Of a stretch of DNA of 13,497 bases, positions 4,635-11,308 are shown in pieces. The stretch spans positions 1-13,497 of the forward strand of contig DDJI01000108.1 of assembly GCA_002338885.1 (NCBI GenBank), in the 5' to 3' direction. The notes under the pieces were generated by a model, which made no database searches, was not told where the DNA came from, and saw only the letters and a program-made list of their open reading frames with translations. Position numbers and translations under genes: made by a program. Numbering within the stretch: the stretch's first letter is position 1; every line of letters starts with the position of its first letter. This DNA comes from Ruminococcus sp. UBA1828 (GTDB lineage Bacteria > Bacillota > Clostridia > Oscillospirales > Ruminococcaceae).

Positions 4635-6422
4635 CTATTTGTCTTTGTCGCCCGTCTGAGTCGAAATCGCTATGTGAAGCTCTTCAAGCTGCTTGGGGTC
4701 TACCTCCGCAGGGCAGTTTGACATAAGCTCGCTTGCGTTTTGAACCTTCGGGAAGGCGAGCACGTCTCTTAAGCTGTCCGCTCCGCAAAGAAGCATTGCA
4801 AGCCTGTCAAGACCCAGTCCGAATCCGCCGTGCGGCGGCGCTCCGTACTTGTACGCCTCCACCAAGAACCCGAACTTCGCCTCTATTTCCTCGTCCGTAA
4901 GTCCCAAAGAGCGGAACATGTGCTCCTGAAGCTCGCAGTCGGTTATTCTCATGGAGCCGGAGCAAAGCTCGATTCCGTTCATTACAAGGTCGTAGCACTT
5001 TGCACGGACGTTTGCGGGGTCGGTGTCCAAGTAGTCAAGGCACTCGTCGAGAGGCATTGTGAAGGGGTGATGCATCGCATCCCAGCCGCCCGTCTCCTCG
5101 TTGTATTCAAAGAACGGGAACTCCACTATCCACAAAAGAATGTACTTGTCCTGAGGGATTATGTCCATCTTCTTTGCGGTGATGAGCCTGAGCGCACCCA
5201 GCGTGGGAAGCGTCACCTTGTCCTTGTCCGCAACTATAAGCGCCACATCCCCGCGGTGCATGTTCAGCCGATTGATTATCGCGTCAAGCTCTCCGTCCCG
5301 CAAAAACTTTGCAAATGAACAGCCGGGGGTTTCGTCCACCCATCTTATATACGCAAGTCCCTTTGCGCCTATTCCCTTTGCATGCTCGGTGAGCTTGTCT
5401 ATTTCCTTTCTCGTGTACACGCCGGCGCCGTTTTCAACGACTATCGCCCTGACCGAGCCGCCCGCCTCAAGCGCAGACTTAAACACGGCAAAATCAACGC
5501 CGCCTACCGTCTCGCTTATGTTTTGTATCTCCATGCCGAAGCGGGTGTCCGGCTTGTCCGAGCCGAAACGGTTCATGGCGTCCGCATATGTGAGCCTCGG
5601 GAGCGGGAGGGCAATGTCAATATCCAAAACGTCCTTGAATATCTTTTTCATAAGCCCTTCGCCTATTTGAAGTATGTCCTCGACGTCAACAAAGGACATC
5701 TCCATGTCTATCTGCGTAAACTCCGGCTGCCTGTCCGCCCTCAAATCCTCGTCTCTGAAACAGCGCGCAAGCTGTATGTAGCGGTCGTATCCCGCAACCA
5801 TGAGAAGCTGCTTGTATATCTGAGGCGACTGCGGCAGTGCGTAAAACTTTCCGTCGTGTATTCTCGACGGCACGAGGTAGTCACGCGCGCCCTCCGGAGT
5901 GGAGCGTATCATCATCGGGGTTTCTATCTCGATAAAGCCGTTGTCGTAAAAGTACTCCCTTGCAGAGCGGGCTATCTTGTGGCGGGCTATGAGGTTTTGC
6001 GTGAGCTTTTGGGTCCTGAGGTCTAAGTAGCGGTACTTCAGTTTCAGCTCGTCGTTTACCTTTTCAGAGTTGGTTATCTCAAACGGCGTTGTCTGCGCCT
6101 TTGAAAGCACCTTCAGCTCCGACACCCTTATCTCAACCGTTCCGGTTCTTATGTCGGGGTTGATGCTCTCCCTTTTCGCCACCGTTCCCCTTGCCATGAG
6201 CACAAACTCGTTTCTTACGGTCTGCGCCTTTTCAAAGACAGCCCTGTCCGTGTCGTCCCCGAAAGCAAGCTGAACTATTCCCGTCCTGTCCCTGAGGTCT
6301 ATAAAAATGAGGTTTCCCAAGTTTCTTACCTTCTGAGCAAATCCGCAAACCACCACCTCACAGGGCGTGAGCGGTATCTCCGCGCAGTAATGCGTGCGCC
6401 TCATTCCATCCATTCTGTCCAT
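4635..6422 (-). CDS. aspS: Aspartyl-tRNA synthetase (bacterial type)
   Basis: AspRS charges tRNA-Asp with aspartate using ATP. The 595-residue protein has the bacterial layout. An N-terminal OB-fold anticodon-binding domain spans about 15-110. Class II motif 1 lies near FIEIETPMM (163-171). Motif 2 is ARCFRDEDLRADRQPEFTQI (219-238). The bacterial GAD insertion lies roughly between 285 and 420, and motif 3 is GFGLGLDRLAMLL (533-545). Length is normal for the family. The ATG at 6420-6422 has AAGGAGA six bases upstream. The gene lies 27 bases after hisS with no terminator between, so both should share the T-box leader; a strong terminator follows. I cannot tell from sequence alone whether the enzyme also charges tRNA-Asn. 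Confidence 0.98.
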   Translation of the reverse strand: MDRMDGMRRTHYCAEIPLTPCEVVVCGFAQKVRNLGNLIFIDLRDRTGIVQLAFGDDTDRAVFEKAQTVRNEFVLMARGTVAKRESINPDIRTGTVEIRVSELKVLSKAQTTPFEITNSEKVNDELKLKYRYLDLRTQKLTQNLIARHKIARSAREYFYDNGFIEIETPMMIRSTPEGARDYLVPSRIHDGKFYALPQSPQIYKQLLMVAGYDRYIQLARCFRDEDLRADRQPEFTQIDMEMSFVDVEDILQIGEGLMKKIFKDVLDIDIALPLPRLTYADAMNRFGSDKPDTRFGMEIQNISETVGGVDFAVFKSALEAGGSVRAIVVENGAGVYTRKEIDKLTEHAKGIGAKGLAYIRWVDETPGCSFAKFLRDGELDAIINRLNMHRGDVALIVADKDKVTLPTLGALRLITAKKMDIIPQDKYILLWIVEFPFFEYNEETGGWDAMHHPFTMPLDECLDYLDTDPANVRAKCYDLVMNGIELCSGSMRITDCELQEHMFRSLGLTDEEIEAKFGFLVEAYKYGAPPHGGFGLGLDRLAMLLCGADSLRDVLAFPKVQNASELMSNCPAEVDPKQLEELHIAISTQTGDKDK

Positions 6423-6449
6423 ATGCGTCTCCTTGATACATTTAATATA

Positions 6450-7757
6450 TTATACGTTGTCGCCGTGGTCTTCCGCTTGGGCTTTTTCCTCGCACACAAG
6501 CTTTGACAGCTCCGCCTCAAGGGCGCCCATGCTCACCGGCGTTTCGTTTCCCGTGCGCATGTTTTTAAGCTTGCATACGCCCGAGCTTATCTCGTCCTCG
6601 CCCAAGACCACCACAAACATGGCCCCCGTCTTGTTTGCATAGCGCATCTGGGCTTTTAAGCCCCTGCCTATGATGTCAAACTCCGCGCTGTGTCCCGCCG
6701 CCTTCAGGCTTTGGCATATGACGGACGCCTTCGCCTGAGCGTCCGCGCCCATAGGTGCGATGTACAGCTCCGGCACAGGACTGCTCTCAAATTTGCATCC
6801 GCTGCTCTCCATGGCGAGTATCAGCCTCTCAAGACCCATGCCGAAACCGAGCGCAGCCGTAGGCTGTCCGCCAAGCTCGCTCACAAGCCCGTCATACCTT
6901 CCGCCGCCGCATATGGTTCCCTGCGCGCCTATGTCGTTTGAGATAAATTCAAACACCGTCTTTGTGTAGTAGTCAAGACCCCTTACTATCCTCGGGTTGA
7001 TTTCATAGCTTATGCCGTAGCTTTCAAGCGCAGCCTTGAGCGTCTCAAAGTGCTCTGAGCAGTCGTGACACAAATAGTCGAGTATCACCGGCGCGCCCTT
7101 TGCAATTTCCGAGCACACCTCCGACTTGCAGTCGAGTATCCTCATCGGGTTCTTTTCAAGCCTTTCGCGGCATGTCGGGCAAAGCTCGTCCACCCTTGCG
7201 CTAAAGTACTCCCTCAGCGCCGCATAGTACGACTTTCTGCACTCCGCACAGCCTATGGAGTTGATGTTTAAGACGGTTTCGGTGATGCCGCAGCTTTCAA
7301 GCATCGTCTTTGCCAAGGATATGACCTCCGCATCCGCATACGCGCCCGCAGCTCCGAACATCTCCACGCCGAACTGGTGAAACTCTCTGAGCCTTCCCGC
7401 CTGCGGCTTTTCGTGGCGGAAAAACGATGCGATGTAGTATACCCTCTGCGGGAATCCGTCGTTCATGGCTCCGTTTTCAAGCATTGCGCGCACAACGCCT
7501 GCCGTTCCCTCCGGACGAAGAGTGTAGCTTTGGTCGCCCTTTGAAGATACGGTGTACATCTCTTTTGTCACAACGTCCGATGTGTCGCCGACAGAGCGCA
7601 CGTAAAGCCCCGTCTCCTCAAACATCGGCGTGCGAATCTCCCTGTATCCGTACCGCTCCGCCGCCGCCCTTGCAGCCTTTTCGACGGTGTGCCACTTGTT
7701 CACGCCGCTCGGCATGATGTCCTGCGTGCCTTTAGGCCTTTGTACAATTGCTGACAT
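6450..7757 (-). CDS. hisS: Histidyl-tRNA synthetase
   Basis: HisRS charges tRNA-His with histidine using ATP and works as a dimer. The 435-residue protein shows class II motif 1 at GYREIRTPMFE (about 37-47) and motif 2 around SFFRHEKPQAGRLREFHQFG (111-130). The histidine-specific RGLDYYTKTVFEF stretch (259-271) includes the catalytic arginine at the E. coli-equivalent position 259. GGGRYDGL lies at 284-291, motif 3 GFGMGLERL at 304-312, and a C-terminal anticodon-binding domain from about 325. A firmicute-style cysteine cluster (C170, C173, C193, C196, C210, C215, C230, C233) sits in the insertion domain and may bind metal. The ATG at 7755-7757 has GGAGGG six bases upstream. It is the first gene after a T-box leader. 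Confidence 0.98.
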   Translation of the reverse strand: MSAIVQRPKGTQDIMPSGVNKWHTVEKAARAAAERYGYREIRTPMFEETGLYVRSVGDTSDVVTKEMYTVSSKGDQSYTLRPEGTAGVVRAMLENGAMNDGFPQRVYYIASFFRHEKPQAGRLREFHQFGVEMFGAAGAYADAEVISLAKTMLESCGITETVLNINSIGCAECRKSYYAALREYFSARVDELCPTCRERLEKNPMRILDCKSEVCSEIAKGAPVILDYLCHDCSEHFETLKAALESYGISYEINPRIVRGLDYYTKTVFEFISNDIGAQGTICGGGRYDGLVSELGGQPTAALGFGMGLERLILAMESSGCKFESSPVPELYIAPMGADAQAKASVICQSLKAAGHSAEFDIIGRGLKAQMRYANKTGAMFVVVLGEDEISSGVCKLKNMRTGNETPVSMGALEAELSKLVCEEKAQAEDHGDNV

Positions 7758-7799
7758 TGTATCCCTCCGTATAATAAAAGTTTTCTCATATTAGACAAT

Positions 7800-7843
7800 A
7801 AAAAAATAACGCCTGACGCCCCGTGTAAGGGACGACAAACGCC
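7800..7843 (-). terminator. Regulated terminator of the hisS T-box
   Basis: On the minus strand the 15-base arm 7843-7829 pairs with 7822-7808 with a single T-T mismatch and several G-T pairs. The loop is TTACAC, and the stem is followed by TTA-type bases and seven T (7806-7800). The left arm contains TCCCT, which can instead pair with the AAGGG of the T-box sequence to form the antiterminator. The two structures are mutually exclusive, as the T-box mechanism requires. Confidence 0.9.
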
Positions 7844-8070
7844 ATGGCCGCCGTGGTACCACCCTTGTTCACCGCGCGGGAAATCATGCCCGCCGCAGTC
7901 TTGTTGCCCTTTAACGCCGAGCATGCGCCGCGGTTTTAGCCGCGAAGCTCCGAGGTGTCATTCGCTTTGCCCCGACGCAGGCGCTCTCACCACAGCGTCA
8001 AAAGCATCTGCCTTTGCCCCTGCGCCACTCTCTTTGCCGCCGAAAACAAAACTACTCTTCTCTTCATCGC
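7800..8070 (-). promoter_or_regulatory. T-box riboswitch controlling hisS-aspS
   Basis: This leader RNA senses uncharged tRNA and allows read-through into the synthetase genes. On the minus strand it starts with GCGATGAAGAGAAGAGTAGT (8070-8051), typical of the base of T-box stem I. GCGA there can pair with TCGC just after the specifier. An AGAGAG element, a GGCGC/GCGCC stem and a GGTGAGAGC segment follow. The specifier region is AATGACACCTCGGAG, with GACAC at 7959-7955. The conserved T-box bulge sequence AGGGTGGTACCACGG is at 7865-7851, and the terminator follows. CAC (His) fits the first gene and GAC (Asp), sharing one base, fits the second. I found no convincing promoter; a TTTAAATA segment near 8090 is the best -10 candidate but lacks a -35. 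The RNA boundaries are approximate. Confidence 0.93.
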
Positions 8071-8120
8071 TTTTAAAAACTGCTTTATTTAAAGCTGAGT
8101 TCAGCTGTTGTGTTCTTCGG

Positions 8121-8156
8121 CGCGCACACATCTGCACATATACACAAATGTGCGCG
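8121..8156. repeat. 8-bp inverted repeat upstream of the T-box
   Basis: CGCGCACA (8121-8128) and TGTGCGCG (8149-8156) are perfect reverse complements with a 20-base AT-richer centre. The site lies about 50-85 bases upstream of the start of the T-box RNA. No T tract is adjacent. Confidence 0.45.
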
Positions 8157-8210
8157 CACCGACCCCGCTGTGTCAAAGGCACACGCCGTACGCATGCGCC
8201 TTTGTGCCTT

Positions 8211-8232
8211 GCCGCACAGAAAACTGTGCGGC
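8211..8232. repeat. Perfect 9-bp hairpin with a 4-base loop
   Basis: GCCGCACAG (8211-8219), AAAA, CTGTGCGGC (8224-8232) forms a compact perfect hairpin readable on both strands. AAGGCAC and GTGCCTT arms lie just outside it at about 8176-8210, making a second potential hairpin. Neither is followed by a T tract, so I do not call a terminator. Confidence 0.6.
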
Positions 8233-8351
8233 CTGTGTCGTGCCCCTGTGCATAACACGTGTGCCTGTAAGCTTGCGCTTTACGCGCTGCGCCGTCACAC
8301 ACGTGCCTCGGGCAGAAATGCCCTGGTAATATTCTCTAATCTGCTGAGTTT

Positions 8352-8400
8352 ACAAGCTTAAAAGCTTGAAAAGCTTACAAGCTTAAAATCTTGAAAGCTT
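8352..8400. repeat. Tandem 25/24-bp repeat rich in AAGCTT
   Basis: ACAAGCTTAAAAGCTTGAAA followed by AGCTT (8352-8376) is repeated as a 24-base copy with one deletion and one substitution (8377-8400). Each unit contains two or three AAGCTT palindromes, so the tract is highly self-complementary on either strand. It is AT-rich, in sharp contrast to the GC-rich repeats on its right. Confidence 0.8.
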
Positions 8401-8475
8401 GAAATGAAAACCTTGAAAAGCCCGTAAACCCGTGTTTTTGCCACACAACGCGCCCTGTACGTGCTTTTTCACACA

Positions 8476-8570
8476 CCGCGCCCGCCATGTGCCCTTTTGC
8501 CACACGCCGCGCCCGCTATGTGCCCTTTTGCCACACGCCATGCCTTTTTCACACGCCGTGCCCCTTTTTG
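8476..8570. repeat. 31-bp tandem repeat plus degenerate copies
   Basis: A 31-base unit starting CCGCGCCCGCCATGTGCCCT occurs at 8476-8506 and again at 8507-8537 with one mismatch. Shorter degenerate versions of the CACACGCC-TGCCCTTTTT theme continue to about 8570, and others occur before 8476 (from about 8440). On the minus strand the theme reads GCGTGTGGCAAAAGGGCAC, about five or six times in all. Confidence 0.8.
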
Positions 8571-8591
8571 CCGCCTTGGTGGCCTTTAAGA

Positions 8592-8612
8592 TTTGCGCTT
8601 TGCGCTTTGCGC
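8592..8612. repeat. Three perfect TTTGCGC heptamers just after mgsA
   Basis: TTTGCGC occurs three times in tandem (8592-8598, 8599-8605, 8606-8612), starting 10 bases past the mgsA stop codon. It is the first of the repeats that fill the mgsA to T-box spacer. Confidence 0.75.
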
Positions 8613-8622
8613 ACCCGCGCGT

Positions 8623-9018
8623 TCAGCGCATGTACTGTATCCAATCGAGGTCGCCCCTCGCAAGCGCCATTACAAGCGCCTCCGCCGTGGCAATGTTGGT
8701 GGCAACGGGCAGATTGTACACGTCGCACAGCCTTAAAACATCCCTCTCGTCCGGATCACTGTTCTTTCTGTGCAGGGGGTCTCTGAAAAATATAAGCATG
8801 TCTATTTCGCTGCACGAGATCATCGAGCTGATCTGCTGGCAGCCGCCTTGCGAGCCTGTTAAGTATGTTTTGATGTTCAGTCCTGTAGCTTCCGAAACCT
8901 GCTTGCCGGTAGAACCGGTCGCGCAAAGATTGTGTTTGGAAAGTATGCCGCTGTATGCAATGCAGAACTGTATCATCAGCTCCTTCTTTGAATCGTGCGC
9001 GATAAGCGCTATGTTCAT
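8623..9018 (-). CDS. mgsA: Methylglyoxal synthase-like protein with altered active site
   Basis: MgsA converts dihydroxyacetone phosphate to methylglyoxal and phosphate. I start it at the ATG at 9018 (MNIALIAHD), which fits the family N-terminus. The ATG at 9027 would abut the AAAGGGGG ribosome binding site, whereas 9018 is spaced 9 bases from it. The 131-residue protein keeps AHD (D9, E. coli D20), the phosphate-binding ATGSTGK (33-39), FFRDP (D80, E. coli D91) and DPD (D90, E. coli D101), plus the NLPVATNIATAEAL region. The catalytic GGDQQ of E. coli MgsA (D71) is GGCQQ here (C60), and the position of E. coli H98 is S87. The fold is clear, but methylglyoxal synthase activity is doubtful; it could be a related enzyme or a phosphate-metabolite sensor. 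It has its own promoter and a terminator-like leader. Confidence 0.85.
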   Translation of the reverse strand: MNIALIAHDSKKELMIQFCIAYSGILSKHNLCATGSTGKQVSEATGLNIKTYLTGSQGGCQQISSMISCSEIDMLIFFRDPLHRKNSDPDERDVLRLCDVYNLPVATNIATAEALVMALARGDLDWIQYMR

Positions 9019-9049
9019 CAGGCCCATCCCCCTTTATTGCATATAATTT

Positions 9050-9086
9050 AAAAAATCGGATAGGGCGAAGAGCTCTCCGCCATATC
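9050..9086 (-). terminator. Terminator-like hairpin in the mgsA leader (possible attenuator)
   Basis: On the minus strand GATA (9086-9083 side), one mismatch, then GGCGGAG pairs with CTTCGCC and TATC, around the loop AGCT (9074-9071). Three bases later a run of six T follows (9055-9050). The expected start of the mgsA transcript is near 9091, so the hairpin forms within the first 35 bases of the RNA. The structure could end most transcripts at about 40 bases unless conditions favour read-through. Confidence 0.65.
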
Positions 9087-9097
9087 TCGCATATATA

Positions 9098-9126
9098 ATC
9101 ATAGCACAAAAAAATCATATTGTCAA
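9098..9126 (-). promoter_or_regulatory. Strong sigma-A promoter of mgsA, with extended -10
   Basis: On the minus strand TTGACA (9126-9121) and TATGAT (9103-9098) are 17 bases apart. The bases TGC immediately precede the -10 box, making an extended -10 element. The start of transcription should be near 9091. The promoter lies between the mrdA stop and mgsA, so mgsA can be expressed apart from the mre cluster. Confidence 0.88.
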
Positions 9127-9168
9127 AGGAAAGAATGCGGTAATTGTGTACAAACCTTTTAATAAAAT

Positions 9169-11268
9169 TCAGTCAAATGTCACTATACTCCTCGCTCTTC
9201 CGCCCCCTAAATCCTCTACGGACGATTCGTATCCGTAATATGCCTCGATAATTTTCCTCACAGTATATTTTGCGTATTCTCCGTTTTCAATCACGACCGC
9301 AAAGGCGATTTCCGGATCGTCCGCCGGATAAAATCCCACGACGGTTGAGTTTTGGGTTGCCTTGTTGCTCGCCTGGGGCGTGCCGGTCTTTATCGCGGCT
9401 TTTTCCGGCAGTGCATCCATGGAAAACTGCGCCTCAAACGCCGCCTGCTCGTTTGTCACGTAGTACGTGTCGGAGGGGGTGTTCTCTGCGGCGAGTATCA
9501 TGCCGTCTATCACCGGCTTGAACACGCTGTCGTAGTCTGCGTCTATGGTGTTTGCAACCGCCGGCTCGGTCTTTTTAATCTGCTCGGTCATGTTGTAGTC
9601 CCATACGGAATCGACAAGATAGGGCTGCATCCTGACTCCGCCGTTTGCAATCGTCGCGGCAAGAACGCACATCTGTAAAGGTGTCACGCCTACCTCCGAC
9701 TGTCCTATTGCCGCCTGCAGAAGCTGTCCTACCGTCCAGTCAAGCCCAAGCTCCGCAAACGTCTCGGGGCAGGCAAGGTATCCCTCTTCCGAGCCGATTT
9801 CTATTTCCAAATCCACGCCCAGTCCGAGCGCCTGCTGATACTCCACAAGCTTGTCAAGCCCGAGCTTTTGCACAACCTGATAGAAGAAGATGTTGCAGCT
9901 CTTTTCTATAGCCTCTGTGACGCTTATGCTGCCGTGGGAGCCTGTGCAGTTCACCACGATGTCCAAAAACGTGTAGTGGCGGTTGCATGTGAACTCGTCC
10001 TGCGGGAATATCACACCCTCACTGAGCGCCGCTATCGCCGTGACGGTTTTCATCACGGAGCCGGGGCGGTAAAGTCCGTCCGTCGCCCTGTTGTAAAGGG
10101 GAGAATCCTCGGCGTTTAAAACCGCGGAATAGTCGCTGATCAGGTCGTTGACGTCGTATCCCGGGGCGGACGCCATCGCCAAAATCGCGCCCGTCTTGAC
10201 TTCCATCACCACCGCCGCACCGGCGTTGCAGTCTGAAAAGTCGAGCTGCTGATGCGTTTGCGAGTCCGTTTTGGTGAGCACGCCCTCCCGCAGGCAGCTT
10301 ATGTGATCCTCAAGTATCTGCTGCAGCTTTGCCTGCAAATCGGAGTCTATGGTGAGCATGACGGTGTTTCCGGGCTGCTCGGCGGTGACGACTTCCTCCG
10401 TCACGGTGCCGTCGTCCAAGACGGTTATCCTCTTTTCGCCGCTCTCGCCCCGCAGGACGCTCTCCATAGCCTTTTCTATGCCGCTTTTTCCTATGGTGTC
10501 GCTTATGGTGTAGCCGCTTTCTTTAAGCTGCTCGTACTCCTCCGCGTATATCGGTCCGACGTAGCCTATGCCGTGCGGGAAAACGTCGCCCTGAGCGTAC
10601 ACCCTGACGGCGTCCTCGGTTATGTCCGCTCCTGGCATGTCGGCTCTAAGCTCTTTTATTTTCGACGCTGTGGATATCGGAACGTCTTTTGCAAAGGTGT
10701 AGTCCGTCTTTGAAGAGAAGTCCGCAAGGAGCATCTGATATCTCACTCCCGCGATTATTCTCTGCTCGATTTGGGTGTAGCTTTGGCTTATGTCGTAGTC
10801 CTCCATGAGCTTGTCTATGCAGTTTTGCGCGGTGGCGTAGCTGTTGAGGCGGAGCCGCTCAATTATCCTCGATATGTCCGACTCTGACGCCTCGGGTAAA
10901 AACTCGTACGGCTCCTCGTGTGTAATCGGGGTTTCGTCTATCCACTCTATGCCGTCCTGCTGCAATATCCCTGCGATTTTGAGGATGACTTCGTTTTGCT
11001 CCGCGGTGTCGTCGGGGAAGAACGAGTGCTCTATTATAACGTTGTACGCCACTTCGTTTTCCACCATCGGCACGCCGTTTCGGTCAACTATCTCGCCTCT
11101 CGCCGCCGCAAGCGTCTGATACGCCGTAGTCGAGCTTTTTGAAAGCCCGAGATACATCTGCCCGTTTACTATTTGCAGCTTCATAAGGCGTATGCCGAAG
11201 AACACCGCAAACAAAACTATTATCGCCACGGCTATCGTGCCGCGTATAACTCCCGATAGCTTTTTCAT
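9169..11268 (-). CDS. mrdA: Class B penicillin-binding protein 2 (elongation transpeptidase)
   Basis: PBP2 is the peptidoglycan transpeptidase of the elongasome and works with RodA and MreBCD on side-wall synthesis. The 699-residue protein has a short cytoplasmic N-terminus and one membrane segment (about 8-27). A long dimerisation/pedestal domain (about 50-300) begins with RGEIVDRNGVPM (57-68). The transpeptidase domain has RPGSVMK (S404-x-x-K407), the SCN motif at 457-459, the IGQSEVGVTPLQM stretch at 521-533 and KTGT at 627-630. All three catalytic motifs are intact. The start ATG has GGGAGG five bases upstream. It lies 40 bases after mreD in the same direction. I call it mrdA from its neighbours; the alternative, a divisional or sporulation class B enzyme, is less likely in this context. 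No clear terminator follows. Confidence 0.95.
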   Translation of the reverse strand: MKKLSGVIRGTIAVAIIVLFAVFFGIRLMKLQIVNGQMYLGLSKSSTTAYQTLAAARGEIVDRNGVPMVENEVAYNVIIEHSFFPDDTAEQNEVILKIAGILQQDGIEWIDETPITHEEPYEFLPEASESDISRIIERLRLNSYATAQNCIDKLMEDYDISQSYTQIEQRIIAGVRYQMLLADFSSKTDYTFAKDVPISTASKIKELRADMPGADITEDAVRVYAQGDVFPHGIGYVGPIYAEEYEQLKESGYTISDTIGKSGIEKAMESVLRGESGEKRITVLDDGTVTEEVVTAEQPGNTVMLTIDSDLQAKLQQILEDHISCLREGVLTKTDSQTHQQLDFSDCNAGAAVVMEVKTGAILAMASAPGYDVNDLISDYSAVLNAEDSPLYNRATDGLYRPGSVMKTVTAIAALSEGVIFPQDEFTCNRHYTFLDIVVNCTGSHGSISVTEAIEKSCNIFFYQVVQKLGLDKLVEYQQALGLGVDLEIEIGSEEGYLACPETFAELGLDWTVGQLLQAAIGQSEVGVTPLQMCVLAATIANGGVRMQPYLVDSVWDYNMTEQIKKTEPAVANTIDADYDSVFKPVIDGMILAAENTPSDTYYVTNEQAAFEAQFSMDALPEKAAIKTGTPQASNKATQNSTVVGFYPADDPEIAFAVVIENGEYAKYTVRKIIEAYYGYESSVEDLGGGRARSIVTFD

Positions 11269-11308
11269 GCAAACCTCCCGATAAAACTGCCGTGTTTGAT
11301 GTCTGCCG

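Larger units (their letters stand above)
8071..8622. other. Noncoding spacer between mgsA and the T-box
   Basis: This stretch of about 550 bases contains no gene I can support. Its open frames are compositionally odd, overlap repeats or the T-box, and have no matching ribosome binding sites. It holds the tandem repeats and hairpins listed separately. Near the T-box end, two short palindromes lie back to back: AGCTGA-AC-TCAGCT and GCTTTA-AA-TAAAGC. No clear terminator for mgsA is visible, though the AAGCTT palindromes could fold into weak hairpins. Confidence 0.6.

Noticed and set aside
4830..6026. Long plus-strand open frames opposite aspS
   Set aside because: They are mirror frames of a strongly conserved synthetase gene, as expected in GC-rich codon-biased DNA, with no sign of a protein family.
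7958..8302. Minus-strand 114-codon open frame upstream of hisS
   Set aside because: It overlaps the T-box stem I region and nearby hairpins, has an odd Cys/Arg-rich composition and matches no family I know.
8340..8580. CRISPR-like array
   Set aside because: The repeats are contiguous, only about two copies each and degenerate. There are no unique spacers of constant length and no cas genes.
9019..9027. Alternative mgsA start three codons upstream
   Set aside because: That ATG directly abuts the GGGGG of the ribosome binding site. The ATG at 9018 has normal spacing and matches the family N-terminus.
8432..9046. Plus-strand 204-codon open frame
   Set aside because: It is antisense to mgsA and runs over the tandem repeats; the minus-strand protein is clearly a real family member.
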